Part shown: one piece after another, positions 1-13,123 of the stretch
Position numbering within the stretch: position 1 is the first letter of the stretch
Layout: each line of letters starts with the position of its first letter
From: Fasciolopsis buskii
Taxonomy: Eukaryota > Platyhelminthes > Trematoda > Plagiorchiida > Fasciolidae
Length of the DNA: 64,000 nucleotides
Assembly: GCA_008360955.1 (NCBI GenBank)
Contig: LUCM01006516.1
Location: forward strand, 268,014 to 332,013
Direction of reading: 5' to 3'
Translations under genes and position numbers: made by a program
The notes under the pieces: model-generated
Database searches by the model: none
What the model saw: the letters and a program-made list of their open reading frames with translations, nothing else
Told to the model about the DNA's origin: nothing

Positions 1-1384
1 ATTGATCCTCCCTCGCCAATGTCCTAGTTTAGGCGGGGTGGATGTGCACAGCCAGTGATTTCTTTCAAGGGTTAAACGGCCGTACAGTACTTTTACGACT
101 TCTTAACGCTTATTTGGGCATTTTTACTGCATGATAAGTAATTTGTCGTGGTCACAACTATGTATTTCATTTGTCTGCAATTTATCATAATTTTCTGTGT
201 TGGGCTTTATAACAAACAATATTTATTTCAACGGTTAAACTCAAGCAGCGCAACAACCTCTGAACCATTATGGTTGAAAAAATGAAGGGTTTGACAGTAC
301 CCTCAAAAGTTAGACTAAACAAAAAATGTACTTGGTTCTCACTTGTACTAAGCTGTTGCTACAGATATATCAAAGACAGGACTTGGAAATTAAATTAACC
401 TACATTTGGTGGAGTTCTGCTTTAATCTTGGACTGCTACTTTCTGCAATCCGCGTGACCCGTGGCTACCAAACCAATGTTATCTGCGTTTTGTTAGCAGC
501 TGAGTGCACCTCCTTACAATGTGCCGTCCACAATGGGAAGGAAAAGTGTTTTCATTAGGTTCACTACACTGGACGGTAATCCGTGGGGTCATTTGTTTTC
601 TTGAATTACACAAAATTATTTCCTATGCAATCACATTAGTCGGCGACTTTTAAAGTAACTTTTTAAACTCCGTAGTTACATTTACTTTTCGAAGCAAAAG
701 CTGGTGCCACGAGCAAATCTGTCCAAAGCTACACCACCTTTTTTCTAAAAGGCGGACGACAGGAACCGTCACCCTAAGAGGACGATTTGCTAATGTGTAA
801 TTAAAAGACAATATCAATGAACAGTTTATTTCCTTTGTGGGTTTATTGGAGCCATAACTGAGAATAGGGCATCCAATTTTAAGGAAGTCACTATTTCCTG
901 CTTTTGCTTGCCCGCAAATTAATCAGGAAGGTGTTCCAAGTACTCTCTAAATCTTTAATACAATGATTGAAGCGTACTCTTGGTACAAACCGGCCCGAAT
1001 CGCACTTCTTTGTACACCACAAAGGTGTAATCATCTTCATTATTCAACAATGCAATCCACTAAGAGTTCACTCCAAAGCAACGCCCAAGAAGCATTCTTC
1101 TATTCATCTAGATAGTCCCAGATTACGTCGAATTTGAACACAATCAACGAAATCCAAAAATAAACGAATATCTGCCGACAAAGTGTAGTTGCATATTTGC
1201 CGTTGTGGTTTACCCAGTCCACTTTCACAACCATTAACCTTGCGCCAACGTACTCTGGTTTTACTGCTTTCCTACGGTAACGTCTACTCGAAGACAAAGA
1301 AAGAACAATGAATAACTAAGGGCAAACTGCAAAATAATCGGTCGAACACATATCATGACGAGAAGACTTTAAATGCGAGAACGG
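1..1384. other. No gene recognised
   Basis: This is AT-rich sequence with only short chance reading frames. I see no splice-flanked coding stretch, no retroelement motif and no tandem repeat. A 65-codon minus-strand frame near 1100-1297 has no coding-like neighbours and is treated as chance. Confidence 0.5.
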
Positions 1385-1435
1385 CACTGACTGTGACATT
1401 GAGGCACATTACCCACTGTATCCAACCACCGTTTT
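1385..1435 (+). repeat. Short repeat shared with 62885-62935
   Basis: About 51 bp align by eye with 62885-62935 in the same orientation at roughly 75 percent identity. The shared blocks include CACTGTnTCCAA and CCGTTT. The two sites are 61 kb apart, so this is probably a fragment of a dispersed repeat. The family is not identified and the full extent is uncertain. Confidence 0.45.
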
Positions 1436-2094
1436 GAGGGGATCTCGTGGACCTCTGTTCGCCATCTGACTGGACCAGCACCAAGTAGTCCACTGATTAG
1501 GATTATCACAGCTTTCTGCCATGTCATCGACTATCCATCCCCAACCGTCTTTCAGACATTGCCTGCCTTGGAGAATGGCGTAAAACGAGACAGCCGTTCT
1601 GTTAGAAAGCAGACAAAAGTCCCAGTAACTTTAGTCTATTACTATTCGGCGCCAGTTCTGAAGACTAAGCCCTAGGACCCAGTGCCTTAAGTCTAACCTT
1701 TGATTCTCACACTATACTACACCAATAATACGAAGACAACGGTACTCAACCACCGGAGGTTTTGCATATCTTTGTCTCTTAGCGATTATGTTTTGGGGCC
1801 GTATAGCAGTATCACCCACATTACTGCTGTGCGTGCCCAACCTTTGGCCAACGAACGGACTTCACGTCAACGAAGCAAGGGCCTCAATTTGGCGAATGTC
1901 AAACAAGCCTTCTATATGCTTGGAGGTACCTCTTTCAATATATGGCCACCAGGTGAGATACAAAGAAATAATTAACCAAATTTGTCTTCCCTACCCAACT
2001 CCTACTATGCAAGAACAAGTTACACGTTTGAGCCAATCTACTGCAAAACACATCTCAGACATAGACAAACCATGGTTCCAACGGCCAAAATGAA

Positions 2095-2440
2095 CGTACA
2101 AAATACTTAGGCCTCCACTCAGCAGTTGAATGTCGTCTGCATACTTCGCTTCCTATATCGATGCCACTATTCTTGCGAGAGAATGGAGCAATACAATGCT
2201 CATCATGATGAAAAATTGAAACCTCGAGGAGCAAACTGTCCAACTGGAGAAGAAAGCCAACGGTCAAATTATACGGAGCCATAGTCATCAGTCTGAATTA
2301 TTTTTGTGGCAGCGACCATGGAATCACACTAACAAATATTCAGTCACTCGAAATGGAAACATTGGTCAGGAGCTAAAAGGATCAAGCCCCCAAGCTAAAA
2401 ATTATTCTCCTGAGGCCAAAGGTCAAGTCAGCAGAGGTCA
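2095..2440 (+). pseudogene. Possible non-LTR reverse transcriptase C-terminal remnant
   Basis: One plus-strand frame starting near 2095 reads TKYLGL, then after about 45 codons with two stops, KLYGAIV, then GSDHGIT and IQSLE. In LINE reverse transcriptases the thumb usually runs YLG, then a K-LY-A-V stretch, then LLYG-E-W, then a LE or LxxF block, so the order and spacing fit an old RT tail. No catalytic YADD is present; the piece begins downstream of it. The resemblance is weak and could be chance, and the family cannot be assigned. Confidence 0.3.
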
Positions 2441-5297
2441 TGTAGTAAAATGAACGTCCAGTCCCGAGACCAAGATCACGGGAGAAGTTGCATCAAGGCG
2501 CCTGAACGACATGCATTCAACTGCATGCAGTCAGTTCACTCACTCAAATTCATCTCAAAGTGTTTTCCCCGTTGTGTCACACCTCAGATCAGGACTCTTG
2601 CAGCCCCTCTTGGAGGAAGCCTGACCCATTGCGTGTTAAGAGTTTAAAAGTCAAGGCTAACCACATAGCTGTGAACAGAGAGGCGCTGCCAGCTGCTCAC
2701 ACTTGCTGACGATCTCACCTTGACTGGTGATGGAACATTCACAGTTTTGACGCTAAGCTCAACAATCGGAAATCAACTATATTTGTTTATCGCTGTCAGT
2801 GACCCGTTCATTGGTCACGACATGCGCTTTGCGCCTAACGCTTGCTGGAGTAAACCAATATACCAGTTATTCATTTCTTTGTAGATGGACATGGTTCTTA
2901 TATTGCCGAGTACACCACCGCTCTGCTGTGCTAATTATCATTTGTCTCTTTTCTGTGCCACAAAATTAGTCGTGAAACCAGTTATTTGCTTACGAGCATT
3001 TGTGATAACATATCACAGTCTTGACGGTGTTTTGGCAACTTTACCATGTTTGCTACGGTGATGCCGGTTAGTTTCATAAGAGTAACTGACGGTTATCTTC
3101 CGACTTTTAGCGAGAAAAATCTGTTAGGACTTTTGAATATTTCGAGTCCAACTGGTTTAGTGTCTCAAATAATTTTGGCTACTGCCAGCCCATGAAATTT
3201 TTGAGTCGTTAATCCTAGCCATTTAATATGCTTAGAGAGGGTAAAATTGGCTGCGCACTTGACTGATGGATGAGATCGCAGAAAAGTCTAATGAAGGTAA
3301 ACGGTGCAACAGAATATGCTGTTCTTCTCCAGTCCAGCAAAACCTGGCACCGGTTGCTCTTCCGGACTTTGTTTGCTCACAAAATCCGCAAGTTCTGCGT
3401 TCCGTCGGAATCATACTGCGATTATCTTGAAGTGCCAGCAAATCCGGCGTGAATTCGAACAGACTCTGTTACGGTTGATTTCACGTCGTTGTGAATTCTT
3501 TGAGGAAGAAAGACGGACAGTAATCATTCTTCTGAGCTTTTTCACCACCAAATTAACAAAAAATGCCCATCCAGAGCGGTATGTTTTCCCTCATAAAATA
3601 CAGCATACCCCTACTTTTTGCTTTTACGACGTCCGCTGGTAAGACATTCTAAACTTTTAATCGCAGGCATCATAAGGAACACGAACAGCAATCCGATAGA
3701 AAGGCATTTCAGGTGTCACAGAATGTCACTAGTTCGAATGAACCTGCCTGAAGAAATCTGCTTTTCCCCTGGTTGAAGGAAATTTCTGAAAGTACAGATT
3801 AACAAAGAAATGCACTAAAGATACCAAAATCCAACCTTGGATAACTTTGTGTTTTTTCTTGATGTGTAGATCTTTAATTTGTACCAAAACCAACAGCCTG
3901 AATTGCAAGTTAGAGGGTAGATGACTTAATGCTCACACAAACAAAACTTTCAAGGAGCTAAGCAAGTTAAGAACATTTTGGCTAGTTTACTAAAGTGAAT
4001 TAACCCAAATCAACTTCTGCACTAATGGTTTTAACAGCAACGACCAATGAAAGAATTATTTTGAATGAGGCGCTTAAGTCAAAGGCCGAGTCACGACTTA
4101 TCAATTTCTACTTGGTTGCTCTACATACGTCTTTGGAGACCAATAGGCCCAAAACATCAAACCCCACAGGATCTTCATTTGAGTTATTTTGGACAATGAT
4201 GAGCCAGAATAGGCCCATTCCACTGGCTGGATGTAAGACACTAATTTGGGGCCGTGTGAGGACACATCATCGAAGCGAATAAAGCTCAGAAGTTGCAAGT
4301 GCTGCAGTGCCAATTGTTCCGAGTTTTCTTTCTCGTTCACCGTTTGCTAACAACCTTATTATTTGAACTAAATCGTCAATATATCTCATTTCTTCCCAAA
4401 AGAGTCACTTTGAATTTTGAAATCGATAGCGGCGGCTTTAAAATCGCAAAGTGCAAACGAACGTATTTCTTTGCTTAATCTCTATCAGACATCAGCAAAA
4501 TCATTCAAAAATTTGCGTACTTCTTTATTAGCTTTATTAGCATTGGGCCATTTCTACGTTAGCATTGCCACCATTTCCTGGATATCGATTTAAGTACAAC
4601 TGGATACTTAATAAGCAACGATTTTTGGCCAGTTGAGCGTGGCAAAGCCTAAAATATTCGGATAAATCAAAAATTATGGTCACTTGCCTGTCTCGGAAGT
4701 CTAGGAACTTAGGCTGGAGCCAAACGCTATTCCGCACATTTTAGGAGCACGCCCTCTAGCTAGGAAGTTAGTTTTTAAGCTGTTAACTTTTTATGTACGT
4801 TGTCTTTGTTGTTATGTGATCCATTAAATATCTTTCTTTGCTAAATTTTGATTGACCCAACTTGTTGAAGTTTATTTCTTGCACTGGAGTTAGGCGGTTT
4901 TGCGACGGCTACCACTTGGTACGGTTCATATATGTTAGTCTGCAGTTTTTCCGTGGTTTTTACCATGAAAGTTTTATGTGGCGTGATCATTACCTGGATG
5001 CTTATGAATCAAAATCTCAGGCTTGTAATGAAGCGAACTTGTATAGAAAAACCGTGATTTTCCGTGGACAAAAAACTAAATCATACTTCAGGAAATAATA
5101 AAAAGAACTTCACACATCTAATTCCTTCGCCAATCTGCCCTTGCATCAGTACTTGCTCGTCCCGTTAAATTTTTAATCTGCATTAAAACCGCAACCGATT
5201 TTCGGAGTGTGTCTTTGGTGATAATGAAACCAAGTAGTTTAAGGGGAAGCCTACATGTTTTCAGAAAAATCTACTGAAAATTCACTTTATTTACCAG
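2441..5297. other. No gene recognised
   Basis: Several open frames of 60 to 112 codons occur on both strands, for example 3304-3642 plus, 4025-4282 plus and 3232-3441 minus. None has paired splice sites with coding-like composition or a motif I recognise. I read this as intergenic or intronic DNA. Confidence 0.45.
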
Positions 5298-5476
5298 CTG
5301 ATTCAGATCAGGATTCAGTGTTCAAACAGTTCGTCGCATCTATTCTGTGTTGTGGTTCACTGCTAGAAGCATCCATTCAGGATAACTTCCAACTCAAAGA
5401 TCCATGGCTGGAGTTACTAAGGCCTGACTCTCCCAAGGATCCCGGAAAGTTGCTAGGAATACCCCTACAAGTTTTG
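5298..5476 (+). CDS. Candidate internal exon of an unknown protein
   Basis: This 179-bp stretch is open in one frame. It is preceded by a pyrimidine-rich acceptor (TTCACTTTATTTACCAG) and followed by a good donor (TTTTG|GTAAAT). It would start at codon position 2 and end at a codon boundary. The peptide is mixed and coding-like: it has an acidic start (DSDQDSVFKQF), a Cys pair, then LKDPWLELLRPDSP and KDPGKLLGIPL. I do not recognise the family. The frame stays open for a few codons past the donor, so this may be only a short ORF with chance splice signals. No neighbouring exon was found within several kilobases, which is not unusual for long flatworm introns. Confidence 0.38.
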
Positions 5477-8400
5477 GTAAATAGGGTTCTTGATAGAAAA
5501 ACATGCACATTTTAGGTTCTACGGTTGCATTTACATAATTTTAGGGGACTGTTCACCGCTATATTGCAAAGGAGTTCATTTGTGACTAGAGGTTGTTGAT
5601 TTGAATTTCATTTAAATGATTATTTCTACAACCATGGCTGATTTTTAGCCTGTCCAGTTTATGTAGCATCAAATCCAGGCCAGCATACATATTTGTAAGT
5701 GTAACCAAAAATAATTGAGCCACCGTAGACGCGCAAACATTAATTTAGAGTGAATTTGTTTCCAAGATAATTCCATGCAACTTGCATTGTTATCATGCAC
5801 ACCCTTCTTTGAGCAATGGAAACTTCCCAGCCGGTGTTTAGGCGTCTTTGATTTTGCACTGAGTAACACTAACTGCAGTCTGATACTCTCTTGAAAAAGT
5901 CCTTAGGAAAGAGAAGATATTTTTCATCTTAAATTCAAAAATGTACCATAAAGATGTGTAAATATTTGAGGTTTTTTAGACAGAAAAGAAGAACGCATTA
6001 GCATTGTATTTTGTGCCCGAGTCTTGTCTCATTCTGATTAAATGACCGATGGTTATGTATGGAAACAACAATTGTAACACGATGGCAACAGCATCTCTCC
6101 GAGTGACAGGTCTTCATCCATGAATTATTTCATCTTAAATGGCTCCCCATGAATAAAGAAGTTCATCGCGAGTCAAAATATGACACCTGAACAATTTTTT
6201 CTTTGAACTGTACAATGCACTGCCGAGGCCAACCTACACATGGAGGCCAAATACTTGGAAGATACTATGCCACCTCCATTTGGCAGACTTAAGCTAAAGG
6301 GAAAGGTATTTCGGCTGAACAAACAACACAGTGCTGACTGGTCGCTTGCCGGCCGTTACTGTTGACAATTCTGAGACCATATTTTTCTACCCCGTGTATG
6401 AACTAACGGATAACGTTTCCATTCAACCCGTTACGTAGTTTTTCATGAGAATTTTTAAACGTTAACAGCCATCAGAAAAAGTGGGGAAATGCCATGTAGA
6501 GGAAATACGCTATAAATGACTGTTATCTTAGAATAACCACATGGTATTTATTCCCATTGTGCACAGTCGGAGATGCTTTCAAGTTAGTTGGCATTATGAA
6601 TTGCTAGTTTCGTTTTAGAGGTATTGTATCGTTAAATATTTAGGTGACCGTTTGGGAGCCGCCGTTAATGACTAAAGGCTTCTCGGGGTAGATGATGTCT
6701 TGTGATCAATAGCAGCCATACCATGCAATGACCCTTTGATCAGGGGCGGTTTTCTTCCACCGACAAACTCAAAAACTTATTATTTTGGAACAATCAAAGC
6801 ACTTAGCAAGCGCATGTAATTAATAAATTGGAGACCTACTTTAGACATTTACGATTTGCTAAGATACAGCGGCTGCAATAAGAGTTTACTGAGTTACCCT
6901 CTTCTGATCCAAATACCGACCCGGATCTCGGGGAAAGGCGCAAACGGTAGGCATTTTGTCCTCCTCCTCTTCTGTCCTAGAAGACCGTTAGTTTTTTCTG
7001 ATTGTGGGTTGGACGAGAACACAACAACAAAACTCGTAAGCAAGCAACTCTGCTTTCAGATTCACCCGAATCGGAAGACATGTCACCTTATATCTAACAT
7101 TCTTCAGCAAAGACTTAGAATATAAAAACAGCAAAAGGTATCTTGCTTAGCTATTCCTTCTTTCTACGGGTAAGTTTCCATCAGCAACCGGTCGGACTGT
7201 GACTAGGACCGCCCATCGTTTCCAGTCCAGTGGTTAGCCCATCTGGGTCAAAGGGCCGTAATTGTTTCCTGTTCGTTATTGCTCCATATTTTTTTTAGAA
7301 AAACTGGTCGCATCAACAGTGCACTAAGCACCACCGAGGTCGTCCACCAAAATGACAGTATAAAACTGGGAAAATATTTTGGGGTAGCTGTTTATTCCCG
7401 ATTTTTACATATAACAATATTAAGCAATGCAGCTGTCGCTGGGGGAGAAATTGCAGAGAATAAAGACAGAAATGTCCTTCTTGCTACAGATAATCACAAA
7501 TTTTCAGCCATAGTCAGACAAATGGGTTCAGCTGGTGAACGCTGTGTGCCATTTTCCTAAGCTTAACAAAACGCTGTGAAACCTCACACATATTACGACC
7601 GTGTAGTAAGTTGCACTTAAATATCTGCTGCTAAATTCCTGATGAACGTACGGGCAATGACATTCGGTGATGAAACCATGGATGCTATCCTTCCGTTGAT
7701 GATAACTTTCTTTCTTGGTCAGCTGAACATGAAGGACGCCTGTGGAAAAATTGCTTTGTCTGGCACTAAAGTTTGTGTGTTGGTAACTGGCAATTTCAAC
7801 TTTTGTTGCTTCCAACCTGTATTCGTTGTATCCCTTATGGTCTTTTCAGGATCCACTGCACAAGCAATCTTAGAAAAAAATAAGGCAGTGTGTCCAACAA
7901 TGCAGTTAATCTGCTCAAGACCACTTAAGGAACGCAAGGAGCATCGGTGTTCATTGTTCTATGACAGAACTTAGTCAATTTCTGGCTGCCATCAAAGTAT
8001 TCTTCATTAATAAGTGAAACATATATTCAAAATAAAACCCATCGCGACCTTTACATCTGTTTACGTCAATGTCAACAGATATATATCAATTGATATATGT
8101 ATATATATACTGCATATCTTTATTTTTGCATACACATGTAACATTTGCTGCTCTATCATTTTACAATGACAACATAAACGTCCTGAATCCGTACAGTAAA
8201 CCATTAGTGTTAGTCCCCATTTTCATTTTCAGGCTGAAAAACATTTGCAAGAAGGTTCTCTAACAACTACTGACTAATGAAATAAGCTAAAAAAGCAAAC
8301 CCTCCATCACTGTACATTTTAATTTTTAAATTGGTTGGTAAAACGTGTACATATGCTACGAATATATGTCTGTTCCTGGAGGTTCTAGTTCCGCACTTGA

Positions 8401-9543
8401 TGCACCGTGAAAGACGAAAGTGCACGTTGCACCGTTTTTGTGGGGAAAATGTGGCAGATTTTAAATTCGTGTTTGGACTTCTATGCTGACGAATCCAGTA
8501 ATTGCGCATTTGAAATAAGAAATTCGGAATTTGCGGTACAAGTACCTACAGAAGCCGTTTCCAGGAAAATTCGAAAGGCAACTCAAAGGAAATCAAATCA
8601 TTTCGAAAAGAGATATATAAGAGGTCGTTTCAGGATATGTTCTCCTACAGTTTCGGGGCTTTTTGCGGCATTTTTATTTATTGGGCATATTCATGGTAAG
8701 ACTGAAAGTGTATAGCATCATTTTGACATCTTTTACTACATATAGAGCCTTACTAAATGAAAACTTTGTTCTATTATTAATCATTCCCCTCGATGATGTT
8801 CAATTTCCGGGAGTCACCGGAGCGTTGACGATGAGCTGGTAAAACTGCTTCCGCTGATATCAAGGACACAATCATGCGCAATTAACTAATCTTTTGCACA
8901 AACTTTAGTTTTTTTACAGGAACCATTTTGATACCAGAATTTTTAACAGCCCCGGGGAAATAAATTCTGAAAACAATGTCACCCACCAGCGATCCTTCGT
9001 AAATGACGATCCCACATAATCGGCAAACTATGTATCCTGGCTCATTTGCTTCTGTTTTGGGATATGTGAATTCATCGTGCATATCCGAAAAAGCTGCGCT
9101 GCTAAACTCGTCATTCCAAGTTAAGGGTGACTGGGGTCGCGAAAACATATTCAACAACTTAAAAACCGACAATGAGGGAGCGACCTTGAAACGCAAAATA
9201 GTCTTGAGTACTCGAATCATTTTTGTGCACTTTCAGTTTAGTTCTATGACTTATCGGCAACGTATTTGATAACACTAGTTCTTGCATCCAAGAATCGACA
9301 TAAGATCCCCAGGCTTCGATGTTTGGAAACACAACGGCTAAGTCAGGTCTCGGACAGCACAAATATGCCCCTAATATCCCCTTGATGGACCCTAGAGTCA
9401 TTTGAGTTTCCTCTCCTTACAGCCTCCAACACGCCGAACAAACAATGCTCAGGGAACGGCCCCTTTTGATGACGGTCACGGACCCTCCCCGTGCAGTTTA
9501 ACATCGCCTTCCGCTGTTCATCCCTGCTCAGGGATGGTCAAAG
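5477..9543. other. No gene recognised; a few weak coding-like frames
   Basis: This is mostly AT-rich unique DNA. Three frames are long enough to mention. 7642-7974 plus has 110 codons and hydrophobic segments. 8407-8715 plus has 102 codons, and its C-terminal hydrophobic stretch is followed by a donor-like ATG|GTAAGA at about 8694. 8882-9220 minus has 112 codons. None shows a domain I can name, and the acceptors are poor. Confidence 0.4.
8081..8098. repeat. 18-bp perfect AT palindrome
   Basis: ATATATCAATTGATATAT is its own reverse complement and is followed by a short TA run. It is most likely low-complexity sequence; no element boundary is visible around it. Confidence 0.6.
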
Positions 9544-9954
9544 TTACCAAAGTTTACCGCCAGTATTCTCTTTGGTGACGGTTGGCATGGCATTTGGTGG
9601 CTTTTGTTTCAGTTCCAGGAGTTCAGTGCGGAGTTCCTTTGTGCTCAGTTTCTGGCCCCGGTGAGCCCCTTCGACATCCCAAGGCTTCCACAATTTGGGG
9701 CCCGACGACATCTCTAGGTTGCAGCGACGGTTGGACATCCAGTTACTCTCAGTCTTTCTCGTAATCAAAGAGGGCCGAAAACCCGTTCCATCGACGACTG
9801 CCATTCTTTTCTCTGGCCTTCTGAATCTCCTTCTGGGCTTCCTCTCGTTCGCAATTTTGGCTGATCCCGAATTCTTTTCCCCAAGAAAAAACCTGATAGT
9901 GCATCTCTCCAGATCCTTTTTCCCCTTCGAAGAAAGTACTCTTTCGACATGCAT
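9544..9954 (-). CDS. Unidentified basic reading frame, 136 codons
   Basis: The frame is open for 136 codons and rich in Lys and Arg. Its basic N-terminal half contains KPRRRFRRPEKR, and its C-terminal part has a helix-like stretch (LSTKELRTELLELKQK). This composition suits the nucleic-acid-binding tail of a retroelement ORF1 or an exon of a nuclear protein. I see no zinc knuckle. It lies at the low-coordinate end of a 13-kb stretch of minus-strand coding-like frames. Function is unknown, and a chance ORF remains possible. Confidence 0.25.
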   Translation of the reverse strand: MHVERVLSSKGKKDLERCTIRFFLGEKNSGSAKIANERKPRRRFRRPEKRMAVVDGTGFRPSLITRKTESNWMSNRRCNLEMSSGPKLWKPWDVEGAHRGQKLSTKELRTELLELKQKPPNAMPTVTKENTGGKLW

Positions 9955-10520
9955 TTTTTTGGCCCGTGAAAGCTGCTACACAGTATAAAGCATCGAACTA
10001 TACGATGTTTTCATCTCAGCTTTCCATAACGCGCAGCAAAATTACCCGCAACGTCCTTGACCCTGATGAAAAACACAACTGCCATGTAGAATGAACAACC
10101 GCATATAAATGGGCACGGAAATACTTCATTGTCATAATTGACAGAAATGAACTGAAACAGAGAAGGGCATCTCTTCGCCCCCCTTGGGTCTATACTTTAG
10201 TCTTTCTTGTCTGAAGTAAATGAAGTGCGTCAGTGGAACCGATTTTTAAGGTAAAAAATGCCTTTACCAATGGCTACAAGGTTTTCACGCTTTATCAAAC
10301 AATGGTCCAAGCGACATAACTACCTGATTGACTGCACATATACTTCATCTTGGAATAGCATATGGCGGCAGCCGAGTGGATGGTCATCATTTTAGCTCCT
10401 GGGAGGGTAATCTGAATGAAACCTTATAATTTCCCTTCAACTGCCTTGGTGGTTTTGTCCCGCAAATTGCCTTCCATAACGGCATCTGTGGTGAATAGCA
10501 AGAAGTTGTGTGCATGCCAA

Positions 10521-10859
10521 CTAGTCAGCAATAATGATGCTGCTCAGTTTCTTATCCGCTAAGGACATGTGGCTGTTGACTCTCCGGCAGTTGACTTTCA
10601 TGAGTCCGGCTACGGTGCATTCACCCAAGTTCATGAGCACTGGTGAACGTGAAAAGGGGTCAAGGAGCAAACCGGCCGTGGACTTACCAGGCCGCTGTGG
10701 TGGTTTTCATCTCCAACGTGAACGACGCTTTCACCGACAGTGACATCCGCAGGATGTTCAACGCTCCAGAGAACGCTAGCAGTCTCTCGATCTGTGCATT
10801 CTCGTCCTTCAGTTCTTGGAATCCCACAAGGGAGCGATGGACGGATTTCTCGCGCAAAC
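10521..10859 (-). CDS. Candidate exon pair of an unknown minus-strand gene
   Basis: On the minus strand, a 172-bp open stretch (10859 down to 10688) follows an acceptor (TTACGTCTGTTAG) and ends at a near-ideal donor (CCTG|GTAAGT). It is GC-richer than its surroundings and its peptide looks like real protein (VGFQELKDENAQIERLLAFS, a short coiled-coil type helix). A second coding-like stretch runs from an acceptor at 10640 to a TAG at 10521, with GECTVAGLMKVNCRR and SLADKKLSSIII. The intervening 48 bp would match the tiny introns of flatworms. However, the reading phases of the two pieces do not join, so either another exon intervenes or the locus is frameshifted. No family recognised. Confidence 0.35.
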
Positions 10860-12201
10860 CTAACAGACGTAAGGTAAAAAGAGCAGTCCTACTGTTTTAC
10901 TAACTAAAAACTTTAAGATGCAGTTGAGGGCGGGTCCGCAGCCGTCCCATTTGGCAGGGGCCGAATGTCCATCGTTGACGTGACATGCACCCGGTATGGG
11001 CGTTTTACAGGAGCGCTGCTAGGAAAATGACGGATGTAATCAAAAATGTGTAACCTGCAATTTGCGCACAGGCGATGATCACGATGCACCGGCATGCAGC
11101 ATCACCAGCCTTATAAACGTCAGGCAAATAAAATATGCACACTATTCATGATGCTTACCTCATATCGTCGGTGGCTCTTCCCGGCGGAAACACCATGCAT
11201 CACTACCTTAATACCACATGGCTTTGGCGGGCGTAGTCATGCTAGTTGCCTGTTGGTGAACGCGGGCCTCACCGCCATATGCTCCTCTTCTTCTCTGGCG
11301 TCGCTATACACGAAACTCCTTTTGCTGGACCAGCAACGGAAAGTAAGCTTCTCCCGTCAGTCCAAAGAGTGCGTAGCCTCCTACGATGGAGGTTCGGACA
11401 ATTATTCCGGCATCTCCAGGTAGGCTTCTTCCTGGGGTAGATTTCTGTGAGGATTATTTATCATCATTATCTCACAGCATAACTCGGGCATCCTGGTGCA
11501 AGACGCCTACGGCAATCCCTGCATTGTCATCTTCATTGTTCTGGAGGACACCTTGACATGCCCTCGAACTTTGCTGCCGCTTTCCAGCCTCGGGTGGTGA
11601 ACGACGGAAACCGTGCTGTCAGTTGAAAAGTCCAAGTCTACACACATCTGGGAAAGAGATTAAGGCAACAGTTAATAGCATTATAACGTCTGAATCCTAC
11701 AGCTGCCGCCACTGAACGATCGGCAAAGGGAGAAACATGACTGTAGCAGTGTACGTTTATTGCTTGTGAAAAATACGGTAAGTTTATCAATGCACGCTAA
11801 ATGTGGATGGCCAGGGGAAATACCCAGTCACCTTCCTGTGACATTAACACTTCCTTGCCTTGAACGTCCTTGAAACTCAGTGTTTCAATGTTGTTGGACA
11901 ACAGGGAAAACAGAAACATGCGCACGTCAGATGAAGGTACCGGTTTGTGGAAACATGGATCCGTCTGCTTGAACGGAAGCGCGTACACAAAGACTGTCGT
12001 GGTCCAAGGCCATGTTAACTGGACTACGGCCCATGTAAACTGCCTCGCTTGTCACTGCCTTACACGACAACTGCGGTAGACAACGTATTTTGGTTGATTT
12101 ATTTTCATTCGCAACCGTTGCCATCTTCGGCTCCCATATTCTCCCACTACTTGTTGCGAGACCACTTATTTTGATCTCCTGGCTTGTTTAATGACCTGCA
12201 A
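10860..12201. other. Unresolved coding-like DNA
   Basis: Both strands have short coding-like frames at 11094-11440. The minus-strand frame ends at a good donor (TATGAG|GTAAGC, near 11156) but carries one in-frame TGA. The plus-strand frame ends at a donor-like CTCCAG|GTAGGC near 11420. I cannot decide which strand, if either, is coding. The rest has nothing I can name. Confidence 0.3.
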
Positions 12202-13123
12202 TCAAGAGTGGCATAGAAAAGTCGAGTATACTCTAGCAAACCCAAAATGTTCCACGTATGATAGTAAGTAGGTCCAAGGAATTGCACTAAATGCCACTAC
12301 GTACTTCGCATTATGGACCATGCATTTCCATACAAACGCCCTTATGCTACTGTGTTTTGAAGGCAGGCGGTATTTATGCCGCCCGCTGCTGCCCATAAGC
12401 CATATAGACAGGTAGGACTCCAAGAAATTGGCCTTTACAAGGATAAGCTCAGTTCCGTTGCCTTCTTTAAGTCCGCGTCCGTAAAAAAGACGGAATAAGC
12501 TTTGAAAATCGCTTGGAATATATACGGTGGTCGCCGTCAGTCTGTCATTTTTGCACCGAACGTGCTGCATCTCATTGTTAACCAATGTCTTTCAGATCAC
12601 TATTATTCACCCGAATACTCCCAAATATGCGGCTTGCATGTAGTCTGTTGGAAACAGTTTGATCGCACATCAAAAACGGCGTTCGATAGCAAAAATACCG
12701 GTAAAATGTTCCTGTTCCAGCGGCTTCTATAGTTACCAGCCGTTTGCAGCTGACGCCCGGCTGTGTGGATGAGTACGCTGCTATTTGTGCAGTGCTCCGG
12801 GACGTCACATTGAAAACTGTCGGCATAGCCGCCGTGAAGCTTTGCTTTTTGATGAGGCCTCTCGCCGATGTTTCTGTTACCACACCGTGCAACAATACTT
12901 TTACAAAAACCCCTTTATGAAGCAGCCTGAACCCATGAATCAACAATTCCCTTAGTTTGTGTATTGGCCAACCCTTTTCGGTTTCGAAAGGCAGCTGGCA
13001 AAATCTGCGACGAAAGCTTAAGAAACATTGTTCATGACACTCCCAAAATTCACCACAACAGATGGGAATAATTTTGGAAGATGGGATATCCGTTGACTTG
13101 CAACTGCACCTCCACACTATCAA
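12202..13123 (-). pseudogene. Unidentified, frame-disrupted coding-like region
   Basis: Two minus-strand frames abut: 181 codons (13123 to 12578) and 127 codons (12585 to 12202). They are in different phases, with only an 8-bp overlap. A 181-codon open frame is unusually long for this AT-leaning sequence. A second minus-strand phase across 13150-12620 is also coding-like, with several stops (DFDSVEVQLQVNGYPIF, then CDVPEHCTNSSVLIHTAG). This suggests one ancient coding sequence with frameshifts. I do not recognise the protein. The composition (NxS sites, scattered Cys) would suit an extracellular protein, but this is inference. Genuine small-intron exons are an alternative. Confidence 0.28.
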
